Source: QGON01 sp963691905 | GTDB taxonomy: Bacteria > Pseudomonadota > Gammaproteobacteria > Chromatiales > Chromatiaceae | Length of the DNA: 64,000 nucleotides | Assembly: GCA_963691905.1 (NCBI GenBank) | Contig: OY829894.1 | Span: forward strand, 1,116,001-1,180,000 | Reading direction: 5' to 3' | In this document: positions 1-9,108 of the stretch, in pieces | How positions within the stretch are numbered: position 1 is the stretch's first letter | How the letters are laid out: each line of letters starts with the position of its first letter | Program-made: the position numbers and the translations under genes | Notes under the pieces: generated by a model | Seen by the model: only the letters and a program-made list of their open reading frames with translations | Databases searched by the model: none | Told to the model about the DNA's origin: nothing

Positions 1-2427
1 GGCGTAGTGGTGCGGGTGGAGGATATCGCACAGGTGGAATTCGGTGGTGAGATTCGCCAGGGCGCAGTGACCATGACACGCCGCAACACGGAAGGGGAAG
101 CAGAACCCCTGGGCGAGGTGGTGGCCGGCATCGTGCTCAAACGTTTGGGGGCAAATACCAAGGCGACTATCGACGCCGTCAAAGCGCGGCTGGCTGCGAT
201 CCAGCAGGCACTGCCGGAAGGCGTCACCATCGAGCCATTCTACGACCAGGCCGATCTGGTGGAGCAGGCGGTGGAGACAGTCCGCCGGGCGCTCACCGAG
301 GCCTTCGTACTGATCGTGGTGGTGCTGCTGCTGTTCCTGCTCAATATCCGTGCCACCCTGCTGGTGCTGATCTCAGTGCCACTATCGGTCGGGCTGGCCC
401 TGACTGCCATGAGCTACTGGGGACTCTCAGCCAATCTGATGTCACTGGGTGGTCTGGCCATCGCCATCGGCATGATGGTGGACGGTTCGGTGGTGATGAT
501 GGAGAACATCTTTAAACACCTCTCCCGCCCGGACGAGGAACATCTGGATAGGGTCGGGAAAACTGTTGCCCCCGGCGATAGCGATCCCTATAACGCTTCC
601 CATGATCGCCACGGCATCCCCCTGCGCATTCAGGAGGCCGCCCGCGAGGTGGGCAGGCCAGTCTTCTATGCGGTCATCATCATCATCGTGGTCTTTGCCC
701 CACTATTCGCGCTGGAAGGTGTTGAGGGTAAGCTGTTCCAGCCCATGGCCGTTTCCATCGTGTTGGCCATGCTGACCTCTCTCGCGGTGGCGCTGGTGGT
801 CATACCCGCACTCGCCACCTATGCCTTCCGCCGGGCCGTCAAACATCACCGCAGCCCGGTCTTCCTGCCACTGGAGTGGCTCTACCGGCACTCGCTTCGT
901 TTCGCCCTGAAAATGAAATGGTTGGTGGTAGTGACAACCTTGGGCATTTTCGCCGGCTCCATGACCCTGCTACCCCATCTGGGTACGGAGTTCGTGCCGG
1001 AACTGGAAGAAGGCACCATCAACATCCGAGTCACCCTGGCGCCCTCAGCCAGTCTGAATACCGCACTGGGAGTGGCGGCAAAGTTTGAAGAGCGCCTCAT
1101 GGCCTTCCCCGAGGTGACCTACGCTTCCAGCCGCATCGGACGGCCTGAGCTCGGCGGTGACCCGGAGCCGGTCTCCAACATAGAGATCTACGTGGGATTG
1201 AAGCCGGTGGAAGAGTGGAGCAGCGCCCAGGACCGCCTCGAACTGCAGAAACGCTTCGAAGAGACCCTGTCAGTACATCCGGGCATGCTCCTCACCTTCT
1301 CGCAACCCATCGTCACGCGAGTGGACGAGTTGCTCTCCGGCGTCAAGGCTCAACTGGCGATCAAGCTGTTTGGGCCGGATCTGAAGGTACTGGCCGCAAA
1401 TGGCAAAGCCATCGAGGCATTGACCCGACAGGTCGATGGCACCCGCGGCGTGGAGATGGAACAGATCGCCGGTGAGGCCCAGCTGACGATACGTCCCCGA
1501 CGGGATCTGTTGGCCCGCTACGGCATCCCGGTTTCGCAGGTGATGGATCTGGTGGCCAATGGCATCGGGGGTACCGAGGCGGGCCAGGTCATTCAGGGCA
1601 ACGAGCGATACGATATCACTGTGCGCCTCGCAAAAGCGTTCCGCCAGGATACAGAGACATTAAAAAAGCTGGTACTGCAGGCCCCCGGTGGCGCCTGGGT
1701 GCGGTTGGGCGAAGTGGCCGATGTGGTCATAGAGTCCGGTCCCCCGCAGATCCGCCGTGACGATGTGCAACGCCGGGTAGTGATCCAGTCCAACGTCGAG
1801 GGCCGCGATATGGGCAGTCTGGTGGCGGAGCTACGTCAGCGTATCGCTGATGAGATAGATCTGCCGGTGGGCTACTCAGTGGTCTTTGGTGGACAGTTCG
1901 AGAACCAGCAGCGGGCGCAGCAGCGGTTGATGATCGTGGTACCTCTCTCTCTCGGCCTGATTTTCCTGCTGCTCTACTTCGCCTTCCACTCCGTGGGACA
2001 GGCGTTACTGATCATGCTCAACGTACCACTGTCCCTGATCGGCGGCATCGCCGCCCTCTACTGGACCGGCCAGTATCTTTCGGTACCCGGCTCCATCGGT
2101 TTTATCGCCTTGTTCGGAGTGGCGGTGCTCAACGGCGTGGTGATGGTCAACGCCATCAACCAGAATATCGAGGCCGGTGGCCCCGTCTCCGAAGCGGTCT
2201 TCCAAGGCGCCCTCTCCCGTCTGCGTCCGGTACTGATGACTGCCGCCATTGCCGCTTTGGGCTTGATACCGATGCTGCTCTCCTCGGGTGTCGGCTCCGA
2301 AGTACAACGCCCCCTGGCTACTGTGGTGGTCGGAGGACTGGCATCGAGCACCCTGCTGACCCTGTTTGTCCTGCCCAGCCTTTATCGGGTATTTTCAAAG
2401 GGAATTCAGACCGATGCTTCCCGTTAA
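1..2427 (+). CDS. Heavy-metal efflux RND transporter (CusA/CzcA family), 3' part
   Basis: Inner-membrane proton-driven RND pump of the heavy-metal efflux class, which exports ions such as Cu, Ag, Zn, Co or Cd through a tripartite CBA complex. The frame is open from base 1, so the gene begins outside the window. The 808 visible codons lack roughly the first 220 residues of a family of about 1030. A TM4 segment with AIGMMVDGSVVMMEN (Asp at visible residue 161) is the HME-RND signature; a second membrane bundle follows near residues 640-795. The motif EFVPELEEGTI at about residue 331 is typical of CusA/CzcA periplasmic domains. A metal permease follows 60 bp downstream on the same strand, suggesting a metal-resistance operon. 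The ion cannot be decided from this sequence. Family call is firm; substrate is not. Confidence 0.93.
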   Translation, partial: GVVVRVEDIAQVEFGGEIRQGAVTMTRRNTEGEAEPLGEVVAGIVLKRLGANTKATIDAVKARLAAIQQALPEGVTIEPFYDQADLVEQAVETVRRALTEAFVLIVVVLLLFLLNIRATLLVLISVPLSVGLALTAMSYWGLSANLMSLGGLAIAIGMMVDGSVVMMENIFKHLSRPDEEHLDRVGKTVAPGDSDPYNASHDRHGIPLRIQEAAREVGRPVFYAVIIIIVVFAPLFALEGVEGKLFQPMAVSIVLAMLTSLAVALVVIPALATYAFRRAVKHHRSPVFLPLEWLYRHSLRFALKMKWLVVVTTLGIFAGSMTLLPHLGTEFVPELEEGTINIRVTLAPSASLNTALGVAAKFEERLMAFPEVTYASSRIGRPELGGDPEPVSNIEIYVGLKPVEEWSSAQDRLELQKRFEETLSVHPGMLLTFSQPIVTRVDELLSGVKAQLAIKLFGPDLKVLAANGKAIEALTRQVDGTRGVEMEQIAGEAQLTIRPRRDLLARYGIPVSQVMDLVANGIGGTEAGQVIQGNERYDITVRLAKAFRQDTETLKKLVLQAPGGAWVRLGEVADVVIESGPPQIRRDDVQRRVVIQSNVEGRDMGSLVAELRQRIADEIDLPVGYSVVFGGQFENQQRAQQRLMIVVPLSLGLIFLLLYFAFHSVGQALLIMLNVPLSLIGGIAALYWTGQYLSVPGSIGFIALFGVAVLNGVVMVNAINQNIEAGGPVSEAVFQGALSRLRPVLMTAAIAALGLIPMLLSSGVGSEVQRPLATVVVGGLASSTLLTLFVLPSLYRVFSKGIQTDASR

Positions 2428-2487
2428 TCAAAAGCTGAAACGTGCCCATCCAATCGATTAAAGCAACAAAGATAGAGACCATCCACC

Positions 2488-3525
2488 ATGGACTTTCTGA
2501 CAAACCTTGCTGATCTCTACCTGGATGCTGCGCCCTGGCTACTGTTGGGACTGATTGCTGCCGGACTGATCAAAGCCTGGCTGCCGGAGGATCGTCTCAA
2601 CCAGTGGCTGGGCGGAGAAGGTCTTTGGCCTGTCATCAAGGCCGCCCTGATCGGCGCACCGCTCCCCCTCTGCTCCTGCGGCGTGCTGCCTGCGGCACTC
2701 GGTATTCGACGAGCCGGTGCATCCAAAGGCGCCACTCTCTCCTTCATGATCGCCACGCCGGAAACAGGCCCTGACTCTATCGCCGTCTCCTACGCCCTGC
2801 TCGGCCCTTTCATGGCAGTGGTTCGCCCCATCGCCGCTGTCCTGAGCGCGGTGTTTACCGGACTATTGGCCATGAAGGAGCAGAAGAACCCTCTCCCTCT
2901 GGCGGTTGCTTGCAGTGTAGACAGCTGTTGCGAAAATGGCTGTCAGACTGAGGTAAAGGATTCCCCTCTGGATCCTCTCAACAAGAGCTTGCAGGGTCTG
3001 CGCTACGCCTTCAGTGATATTCTTGATGATTTGGTACTGTGGCTGGGACTGGGACTGGTTCTCGCAGCACTGGTAGCCACACTGGTTCCGCCCCTGATGA
3101 TGGCCGAATGGGGCAGCGGACTATCCGCAAAACTGTTAATGCTGCTGGTGGGGGTGCCGATGTACGTCTGCGCCACCGCCTCCACACCCATTGCCGCCGG
3201 ACTGCTTCTCGCAGGTATCTCACCCGGCACGGTATTGGTCTTCCTGCTGGCCGGACCCGCAACAAACATCGCAACCATCGCTGTCATAACAAAGGAGATG
3301 GGGAAAATGACCGCTGTGACCTATCTCTCGGGCATTGGCCTGGCGAGCATCATACTCGGTGTCGCAACAGACCAAATTGCCATTGCATTCGGCATCGACA
3401 TCATGGCTCAGCTCGATATGGGCGGTGAAAGCCTTCCTGGATGGATTGCACTCATCAGCGGCGCTCTGTTGCTGACATTTGCCATCAAACCACTACGGCG
3501 ATATTTGGCACGCATGCAGAAATAA
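2488..3525 (+). CDS. SO_0444-type Cu/Zn efflux permease (ArsP/DUF318-like)
   Basis: Predicted polytopic inner-membrane permease of 345 residues, related to the ArsP/DUF318 permeases and closest by motif to the SO_0444 type annotated as Cu/Zn efflux. Diagnostic segments are PLCSCGVLPAALGIRRAGAS near residue 55 and ATPETGPDS just after it. A Cys-rich loop (CSVDSCCENGC) lies mid-protein between two membrane halves and could bind metal; that role is inference. The second half carries the matching motif PMYVCATASTPIAAGL. It starts 60 bp after the RND pump, so both probably belong to one metal-export unit. The start ATG at 2488 precedes the first hydrophobic helix directly. Substrate assignment comes from family naming and context only. 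Confidence 0.85.
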   Translation: MDFLTNLADLYLDAAPWLLLGLIAAGLIKAWLPEDRLNQWLGGEGLWPVIKAALIGAPLPLCSCGVLPAALGIRRAGASKGATLSFMIATPETGPDSIAVSYALLGPFMAVVRPIAAVLSAVFTGLLAMKEQKNPLPLAVACSVDSCCENGCQTEVKDSPLDPLNKSLQGLRYAFSDILDDLVLWLGLGLVLAALVATLVPPLMMAEWGSGLSAKLLMLLVGVPMYVCATASTPIAAGLLLAGISPGTVLVFLLAGPATNIATIAVITKEMGKMTAVTYLSGIGLASIILGVATDQIAIAFGIDIMAQLDMGGESLPGWIALISGALLLTFAIKPLRRYLARMQK

Positions 3526-3599
3526 CTGCCCTGTATTGCAGCGATTCATCTCCGCACCTGCAAAACACCTTCCTACCGGCTGACTTGTTGACACAATGA

Positions 3600-3622
3600 A
3601 TGCGAATCATTATTATTCGCAT
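3600..3622. promoter_or_regulatory. Fur-box-like palindrome upstream of the LbtU-type porin
   Basis: Perfect 8-bp inverted repeat ATGCGAAT (3600-3607) and ATTCGCAT (3615-3622) around an AT-rich 7-bp centre. It lies 126 bp before the porin start and resembles Fur operators of Pseudomonas and Legionella type. Iron control of the porin is inferred from this match and from the siderophore-porin family of the downstream gene. A related metalloregulator such as Zur is an alternative, because metal-export genes lie just upstream. Confidence 0.6.
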
Positions 3623-3747
3623 CTCAATAACCCTGTGTTGTTTACTGTCGCCTAAACGGCGAGAAAGAGACTATTTTAGCCAGCCAACCAGGGCCTCCAG
3701 GTCTTGGCAGCCAGCCAGTATCGTGTTGCTGATCCTGTGAGGAAGTA

Positions 3748-4887
3748 ATGAACAGAAAGAGAATGATTGCCGGTTTCCTGGCGACAATAATTGGGGCTGG
3801 CCTGCCGCTATCGACATCAATGGCGAGTGAGGGAGAGATGCGACATGAGATTCTCAACCTCAAACATAAGATCGAGCGTCTGGAGAAGAGCCGCAAGACG
3901 GTTGATAGTTCCAAGCCAACGGAGGCGGACGGGTCGAAGAGTATCCTCCTGAGCGGCCTCGTTGAGGTCGAGGCGGGCTACAGCGACGGTCCGGATGGCA
4001 GTCAAAGCGATGTCAGCCTGTCCACGGTGGAGCTGGGGATCGACGCTCAGTTAACCCTTTGGGTAAATGCCCATCTGTTGATCTTGTATGAAGAGGATGG
4101 AAACGACTCCCCTGAAATTGACGAAGGGATCGTCACTCTGCAAAACCAGGATGTTTCACCCTTCTCTCTTGCCATCGGCCGCATGACGCTGTCCTTCGGT
4201 AACTACGAAAGCGCAATGGTCTCGGATCCGCTCACCCTGGAGATCGGCGAGATCCGGGAGACCACACTGCAGGCCGGTTTTAACTCGGGTGGTTTCTACA
4301 GCTCAGTCTTTATCTTCAATGGAGAGACAAAAACGGGCGGCAGTGAATCCATTGACCAGTACGGTTTCAACCTGGGACTGGCACAGGATGAGGAAGGGGC
4401 GGATTTTGGTTACGACATCGGCCTCTCCTGGATCAATAACCTGGCCGACTCGAATAGCCTGCAGGACGCGGTCGCTGATCCCCTCAACCTGACCGGCAAG
4501 ATATCAGGTTACAGCGTCCACGCCCTGGCCAGCAGCGGCCCGCTCACCCTCATCGGTGAGTATCTTGCGGCATCCAGCGCCTTCAACAGCGCCGATCTGG
4601 CCTTTAACAGCGCAGGCGCCAAACCGGTCGCATTTAACATCGAAGCGAACTACATCTTCTCCCTAGCCGACAAGGAGGCAGTCTTCGCCATTGCCTGGCA
4701 GGGAACGCAAGAGTCCCTTGCGCTGGCATTGCCTGAGAGTCGTTATCTCGCAACCGTTTCTGTGGGGATCCACGAGAACACAGTCATCTCCTTCGAGTAC
4801 ACCCACGATGAGGATTACGCCGCCAGCGAAGGGGGCAGCGGAGAGGCGACAGACACCATCACAGCCCAGCTTGCCATGGTATTTTGA
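3748..4887 (+). CDS. LbtU-family siderophore porin
   Basis: Predicted outer-membrane beta-barrel of 379 residues. The N-terminus has a signal peptide (hydrophobic stretch about residues 6-25, cleavage likely after SMA). A short coiled coil follows (residues about 29-48, EILNLKHKIERLEKS). The rest alternates short amphipathic strands and ends in the C-terminal Phe typical of outer-membrane barrels (LAMVF). Coiled coil plus barrel matches LbtU, the TonB-independent legiobactin receptor of Legionella. The start at 3748 has a good GAGGA ribosome site 5 bp upstream. A Fur-like palindrome lies upstream, which fits an iron-uptake role. It converges on lysS. Family call is good; the ligand is unknown and no siderophore biosynthesis gene is in the window. 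Confidence 0.82.
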   Translation: MNRKRMIAGFLATIIGAGLPLSTSMASEGEMRHEILNLKHKIERLEKSRKTVDSSKPTEADGSKSILLSGLVEVEAGYSDGPDGSQSDVSLSTVELGIDAQLTLWVNAHLLILYEEDGNDSPEIDEGIVTLQNQDVSPFSLAIGRMTLSFGNYESAMVSDPLTLEIGEIRETTLQAGFNSGGFYSSVFIFNGETKTGGSESIDQYGFNLGLAQDEEGADFGYDIGLSWINNLADSNSLQDAVADPLNLTGKISGYSVHALASSGPLTLIGEYLAASSAFNSADLAFNSAGAKPVAFNIEANYIFSLADKEAVFAIAWQGTQESLALALPESRYLATVSVGIHENTVISFEYTHDEDYAASEGGSGEATDTITAQLAMVF

Positions 4888-4975
4888 CACCATGAACGAT
4901 CAGCCAAACCCATCGCGAAGTGGTGAGGCTAAACTGAATGGCTCTGCCTTCCGTGAAAGGGCTTTTCGAAAGAGA

Positions 4976-6472
4976 TTACACCTCTGGCCGCATGTGCGGG
5001 AACAACAGGACGTCGCGGATGGAGGGTGAATCGGTGAGCAACATCACCAGCCGGTCGATGCCGATACCCTCACCCGCAGTTGGCGGCATACCGTGTTCGA
5101 GGGCGCGCACATAGTCATTGTCAAAATGCATCGCTTCATCATCTCCCGCATCCTTCTCCTCAACCTGTTTGCGGAAACGCTCTGCCTGATCCTCCGCATC
5201 ATTGAGCTCTGAAAAACCGTTGGCGATCTCACGGCCACCGACAAAAAACTCGAAACGATCGGTGACGAAAGGGTTTTCATCGTTGCGGCGGGCCAGGGGG
5301 GAAACCTCTGTGGGATAGGCGGTGATAAACGTCGGATTCATCAAACGATGCTCAACCGTCTTCTCGAAGATTTCAATCTGCACCTTACCCAGACCGTAGG
5401 TCTCTTTCAGGGGAATCTCCAGACGCGTTGCGATTGCCCGGGCGCTCTCCAGATCATCCAGCTCCGCTTCACTGATATCGGGATTGAAGAGGAGGATTGA
5501 CTCTTTAATGGACATACGCTGAAACGGCGCACCAAAATCGTAGGACTCACCCTGATAGTCGATCTTGGTCTTACCCAGCACCGATTCACACATGGCTCGC
5601 AGCATATCCTCAGTGAGATTCATCAGATCATTAAAATCTGCATACGCCTCGTAGAATTCCAGCATGGTGAATTCAGGATTATGGCGACTGGAGAGACCCT
5701 CATTGCGAAAATTGCGGTTGATCTCGTAAACCCGCTCAAATCCACCCACCACCAGGCGTTTGAGATAGAGTTCCGGTGCGATACGCAGGAACAGATCCAT
5801 ATCCAAGGCGTTATGTTTGGTGGTGAAGGGACGCGCGGTTGCGCCGCCGGGGATGACCTGCATCATGGGGGTTTCCACCTCCATGAACTGCTTGTTGTTG
5901 AGATAGTTTCGAATGAACTGAACCACCTGGGTACGAGTGCGGAATGTCTCCCTGGTTGCCTCGTTCATGATCAGGTCGACGTACCTTTGGCGGTAACGCT
6001 GTTCCTGGTCCGAAAGACCGTGAAACTTTTCCGGCAATGGGCGCAGCGCCTTGGTGAGCAGACGAACACTGTCCACCTTGACCGACAGTTCACCGGTGCG
6101 GGTCTTGAACAGCACACCTTCCGCGCCGATGATATCGCCGATATCCCACTTCTTGAATTGGGTGTTGTAGACACCCTCTTCCAGGGAATCCCGCTGCACG
6201 AAGAGTTGCATACGGCCCGACATATCCTGCAAATGCGCGAAGCTTGCCTTGCCCATTACCCGGCGGCTCATCATGCGTCCGGCAATGGAGACCCGCAGTC
6301 CGAGGGCTTCCAAATCTTCATCCGGCTTTTCATCGTACTCCGCATGCAATTCGCCGTTCATGCAGTCACGCCGGAAATCGTTGGGGAAGGCGTTGCCGGT
6401 TTCACGCAGCTGGTTCAACTTATCACGCCGCTGGGCGATGAGCTTGTTTTCGTCTGGTACTTGATCGTTCAT
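4976..6472 (-). CDS. lysS: Lysyl-tRNA synthetase, class II
   Basis: Charges tRNA-Lys in the cytosol. The 498-residue product (E. coli LysS is 505) has an N-terminal OB-fold anticodon-binding domain (about residues 50-150, with VSIAGRMMSRRVMGKASF). The class II catalytic core follows: motif 2 region FERVYEINRNFRNEGLS and C-terminal motif 3 GIGIDRLVMLL. The frame extends to 6517, but the start at 6472 (MNDQVPDENKL) aligns with family N-termini and excludes residues that would come from the intergenic palindrome. It lies 94 bp downstream of prfB, the conserved gammaproteobacterial prfB-lysS arrangement, and is probably co-transcribed with it. Confidence 0.97.
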   Translation of the reverse strand: MNDQVPDENKLIAQRRDKLNQLRETGNAFPNDFRRDCMNGELHAEYDEKPDEDLEALGLRVSIAGRMMSRRVMGKASFAHLQDMSGRMQLFVQRDSLEEGVYNTQFKKWDIGDIIGAEGVLFKTRTGELSVKVDSVRLLTKALRPLPEKFHGLSDQEQRYRQRYVDLIMNEATRETFRTRTQVVQFIRNYLNNKQFMEVETPMMQVIPGGATARPFTTKHNALDMDLFLRIAPELYLKRLVVGGFERVYEINRNFRNEGLSSRHNPEFTMLEFYEAYADFNDLMNLTEDMLRAMCESVLGKTKIDYQGESYDFGAPFQRMSIKESILLFNPDISEAELDDLESARAIATRLEIPLKETYGLGKVQIEIFEKTVEHRLMNPTFITAYPTEVSPLARRNDENPFVTDRFEFFVGGREIANGFSELNDAEDQAERFRKQVEEKDAGDDEAMHFDNDYVRALEHGMPPTAGEGIGIDRLVMLLTDSPSIRDVLLFPHMRPEV

Positions 6473-6500
6473 TTTATTGTGTTCAAAATCTGATAAATGG

Positions 6501-6560
6501 AGCCACCAAGGGCGCAAAGAATAGGAAGGTTTGTTTGCGTTTTTTGTGTCTTTGGTGGCT
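6501..6560. repeat. Inverted repeat between prfB and lysS
   Basis: Imperfect palindrome: left arm AGCCACCAAGGGCGCAAAGA (6501-6520) pairs with TTTTGTGTCTTTGGTGGCT (6542-6560). It would form a long hairpin in the prfB-lysS transcript. Similar ACCACRAAGG-type arms occur in the larger palindrome at 8860-9006, so it is probably a decayed copy of a dispersed element rather than a dedicated regulator. It could still act in mRNA processing or partial termination. Confidence 0.6.
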
Positions 6561-6566
6561 TAGAAA

Positions 6567-7665
6567 TTACAGCCCGCTTTTCAGGCTCGCCTCGATGAAC
6601 TGGTCAAGCGCACCGTCAAGCACCGCTTGGGTATTGCCCGTCTCCACTCCTGTTCGCAGATCCTTGATGCGTGACTGGTCGAGCACGTAGGAACGGATCT
6701 GACTGCCCCAGCCGATATCGGACTTTGTCTCCTCCACCGCCGCCTGAGTGTCACGCTGCTTCTGGATCTCCAATTCGTAGAGCTTGGCCCGCAGCTGTTT
6801 CATCGCATGATCTTTGTTCTTGTGCTGGGAGCGGTCGTTCTGACACTGCACCACCGTACCTGTGGGGTTGTGGGTGATGCGCACTGCCGACTCGGTGCGG
6901 TTGACGTGCTGACCGCCTGCGCCACTGGCTCTATAGACATCGATACGCAAGTCTGCCGGATTGATCTCCACCTCGATGGAGTCGTCGATCTCAGGGGAGA
7001 CAAACACCGCCGCAAAAGAAGTATGGCGGCGGTTGCCGGAATCGAAGGGGGATTTGCGCACCAGCCGGTGTACGCCAATCTCTGTACGCAACCAGCCAAA
7101 GGCGTGGTCACCTTCGAACCTGATGGTGGCCGACTTGACCCCCGCCACCTCACCTGCGGAGACTTCCATCAATTCGGTTTTGAAGCCCCGTGCCTCACCC
7201 CAGCGCAGATACATGCGCAGCAGCATCTCGGCCCAGTCCTGGGCTTCGGTGCCGCCCGAGCCGGCCTGTATATCTAGGAAGGCATTGGAAGGATCCATCT
7301 CCCCGGAGAACATGCGCCGGAACTCCAGTGAGGAGACCTGCTGCTCGTAAGATTTGATATCTGCATCTACTGAGGAGACCATCTCTTCGTCCCCCTCCTC
7401 CACAGCCATATCTAGCAGATCGGCGGCATCGCCGAGGCCGCCTTCGAGTTCGTCGATGGTGAGCACGATGGTTTCCAGCGCCGCCCTTTCACGCCCCAGG
7501 GTCTGCGCCTTCGCAGGATCGTTCCAGATAGCAGGGTCTTCGAGTTCCCGCAGAACCTCGGTCAGACGTTCCTGTTTCTCAGGGTAGTCAAAGATACCCC
7601 CTCAGGGACTGGGTGCGTCCCTTGAGGTCGTTGATCCTGTTGGTGATCGGGTTGATATCCTGCAT
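6567..7665 (-). CDS. prfB: Peptide chain release factor 2 with programmed +1 frameshift
   Basis: RF2 reads UGA and UAA and triggers peptide release on the ribosome. The gene is split: 25 codons from ATG at 7665 end in an in-frame TGA (7588-7590), and 340 codons follow in the +1 frame, giving 365 residues like E. coli RF2. The slip site has all classical parts: an internal Shine-Dalgarno AGGGGG (7597-7602), then TAT CTT TGA C. The main frame shows the anticodon-recognition tripeptide SPF (in RKSPFDSGNRRHTSF) and the catalytic GGQ (in GAGGQHVNRTESAV). RF2 therefore autoregulates through the slip: low RF2 favours frameshifting. lysS follows on the same strand. Confidence 0.97.
7587..7602 (-). 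promoter_or_regulatory. prfB: prfB programmed +1 frameshift site
   Basis: Read on the minus strand: AGG GGG TAT CTT TGA C, an SD-like hexamer spaced 3 nt before the CUU slippery codon and the UGA stop, followed by C. It is identical in layout to the E. coli prfB recoding site. The ribosome slips from CUU to UUU and resumes at GAC. Confidence 0.96.
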
Positions 7666-7753
7666 GGTTCATCCGGCTGGGTAAAACGGGGAATTCTACA
7701 CCAGCCGGGCGGCACTCGTCACATTTTTGGCAACACCAGGCAAGTCATTGCAA

Positions 7754-8563
7754 CTACTGGCTGGTCACAGGCAGGGTCGAATCCACACCGGTCGGGTCCA
7801 CCCTCTGCTGGAAACTTCTCTGAAATACTCCGGTTCCCGATGTTATTCCGCAAACCACCGCATTGACCCCGCGCGACAGCAGGCCGGGTTGCGTTCCGGT
7901 CTCATCATTGTTCTCCAGCAGCGCTTTTTCTTCCAGCCACTGGGGCAACGCCTGAAGAATATCCCTATCCCAGGTGACGGGCGGTTTCACCCTACGGGTA
8001 TCGCTGTAGTAAGACTTCAGCGCCTCATTTGTCGTATCTGCACAGCCCGCCGCCGCCAATCGTACCGAAAGCGCCTGTTCTGCTGAGAAGATACGCTCTT
8101 CAATGGTAAAACCAGACTCTCCCAACACCAACGCGATCGCCGAGTAGCTCAGTCCTATTTCATACCGATAGAGAAGTGACTCCCGCTGCCGGTATGGCAG
8201 CGTGCGCACCAGATCGACCAGCAGTATTCCCCACTGTACGCCATCATCCCCATCGACCAGATCACCAATTGGGTGGGCCATTGTTTCCCCACTCCTCTGA
8301 CAGAAACCGCGCAGTTGTCGATGCAACATCTTGTAGAGCTGGGTCTTTAGACGTCTTGGAGTGGAAGCACGGGAGCGTGCATCGACAAAACCCGCCCATA
8401 CCTTTCGGTAGAGCGACCTGCCCTGCTCACCAGTACCGCAATGCCGCGCGACATACCGATAGATCCTGCCCTTGTACCGCTCATAGAGGCTTTCAAACGC
8501 ACCTGCATCACCTTCCATGAATTTCGCCATCAAGTCTTCAATATCGAATCTTCGTTTGACCAC
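7754..8563 (-). CDS. ECF sigma factor-like protein, tandem copy 1
   Basis: 269-residue protein resembling extracytoplasmic-function sigma factors. Residues about 5-70 look like region 2 (MAKFMEGDAGAFESLYERY, then GRIYRYVARHCG). Residues about 125-175 look like region 4, a helix-turn-helix (LPYRQRESLLYRYEIGLSY). A C-terminal tail of about 90 residues is unusual for ECF factors. The core-RNAP contact motif of region 2.2 (DLxQ type) is replaced by GRSLYRKVW, so polymerase binding is uncertain. The GTG start at 8563 is chosen because GTGGGGG precedes it and the paralogue starts at the same point; the frame is open to 8620. It is a tandem duplicate of the gene at 9109-9918, including upstream DNA. 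Confidence 0.7.
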   Translation of the reverse strand: MVKRRFDIEDLMAKFMEGDAGAFESLYERYKGRIYRYVARHCGTGEQGRSLYRKVWAGFVDARSRASTPRRLKTQLYKMLHRQLRGFCQRSGETMAHPIGDLVDGDDGVQWGILLVDLVRTLPYRQRESLLYRYEIGLSYSAIALVLGESGFTIEERIFSAEQALSVRLAAAGCADTTNEALKSYYSDTRRVKPPVTWDRDILQALPQWLEEKALLENNDETGTQPGLLSRGVNAVVCGITSGTGVFQRSFQQRVDPTGVDSTLPVTSQ

Positions 8564-8859
8564 GTTTACCCCCACTTGCGCTCTGGCAACGGCAAATTCC
8601 GTCGCTTCAAGCCATGGCATCTGTTGTGTGTAAAGTCTTACATGACATGTCAGGCATCATTGGGCAGTCCTTCTCATTTCGTTCACACCATGCCACCGGG
8701 TTTCGCGACCCATTTCGCAGAAACAGGGGGATTTCGTAAACAATTTTCGATTTCACCCGACAACCTCAATATTTCTGGCAAACGACCACTTAGGGGTGAA
8801 GCAGCACATATACCGGAAATTGGGGCATCAAATGCGTAGAGCGCAGGGATGGAAGGCAG

Positions 8860-9006
8860 CTAAATAGTGTCCATCCGGAAACCCACATCTAACCACAAAG
8901 GACACGAAGTGCACGAAGGTAAAAGATTGATTAACCATGAATTTTTTTCGTGTTCTTCGTGCGCTTCGTGGTGAAAACAGTGTTTCCTGACGGGCACTAA
9001 ATAAGA
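8860..9006. repeat. MITE-like nested palindromic element
   Basis: Two nested pairs of inverted repeats. Outer arms: AATAGTGTCCATCCGGAAAC (from about 8863) against GTTTCCTGACGGGCACTAAAT (to about 9003). Inner arms: ACCACAAAGGACACGAAG (8892-8909) with its continuation, against CTTCGTGCGCTTCGTGGT (to about 8973). The unit is about 145 bp, has no coding capacity and would fold into one long cruciform. It looks like a miniature non-autonomous element or REP doublet. No target duplication was identified. Confidence 0.65.
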
Positions 9007-9014
9007 TTTAGCGC

Positions 9015-9040
9015 TGTGGGAGCGGCGCCCCGCCGCAGTG
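9015..9040. repeat. Short REP-like GC palindrome
   Basis: The stretch GTGGGAGCGGCGCCCCGCCGC is the widespread gammaproteobacterial GGAGCGGCG/CGCCGC type of REP palindrome. A variant occurs at 28684-28712. No gene overlaps it. Confidence 0.5.
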
Positions 9041-9108
9041 ATTCTTTCGACTGGTAAGCCTGGGCGGGGCGGTGATCACAAACTGCCACCATAGAGTAGC
9101 CTTCGCCG

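Larger units (their letters stand above)
8564..9108. other. Gene-free spacer between the sigma-like paralogues
   Basis: No credible gene on either strand. The first part (to about 8815) resembles the DNA upstream of copy 2 (about 9920-10180). Examples of shared segments are ATCATTGG followed by CAGTCCTTCTCATTT-like sequence, and a CGACCACTTAGGGGTGAAGC-like stretch against an AGCCGCTAGGAGGTGGAGC-like one. The duplication therefore included the promoter region. The middle holds a nested palindrome (8860-9006) and the end a short GC-rich palindrome near 9015-9040. Confidence 0.7.

Noticed and set aside
5681..6493. 270-codon open frame opposite lysS
   Set aside because: Complete overlap with a certain aminoacyl-tRNA synthetase; the product has no recognisable domain and reflects GC-biased antisense frame opening.
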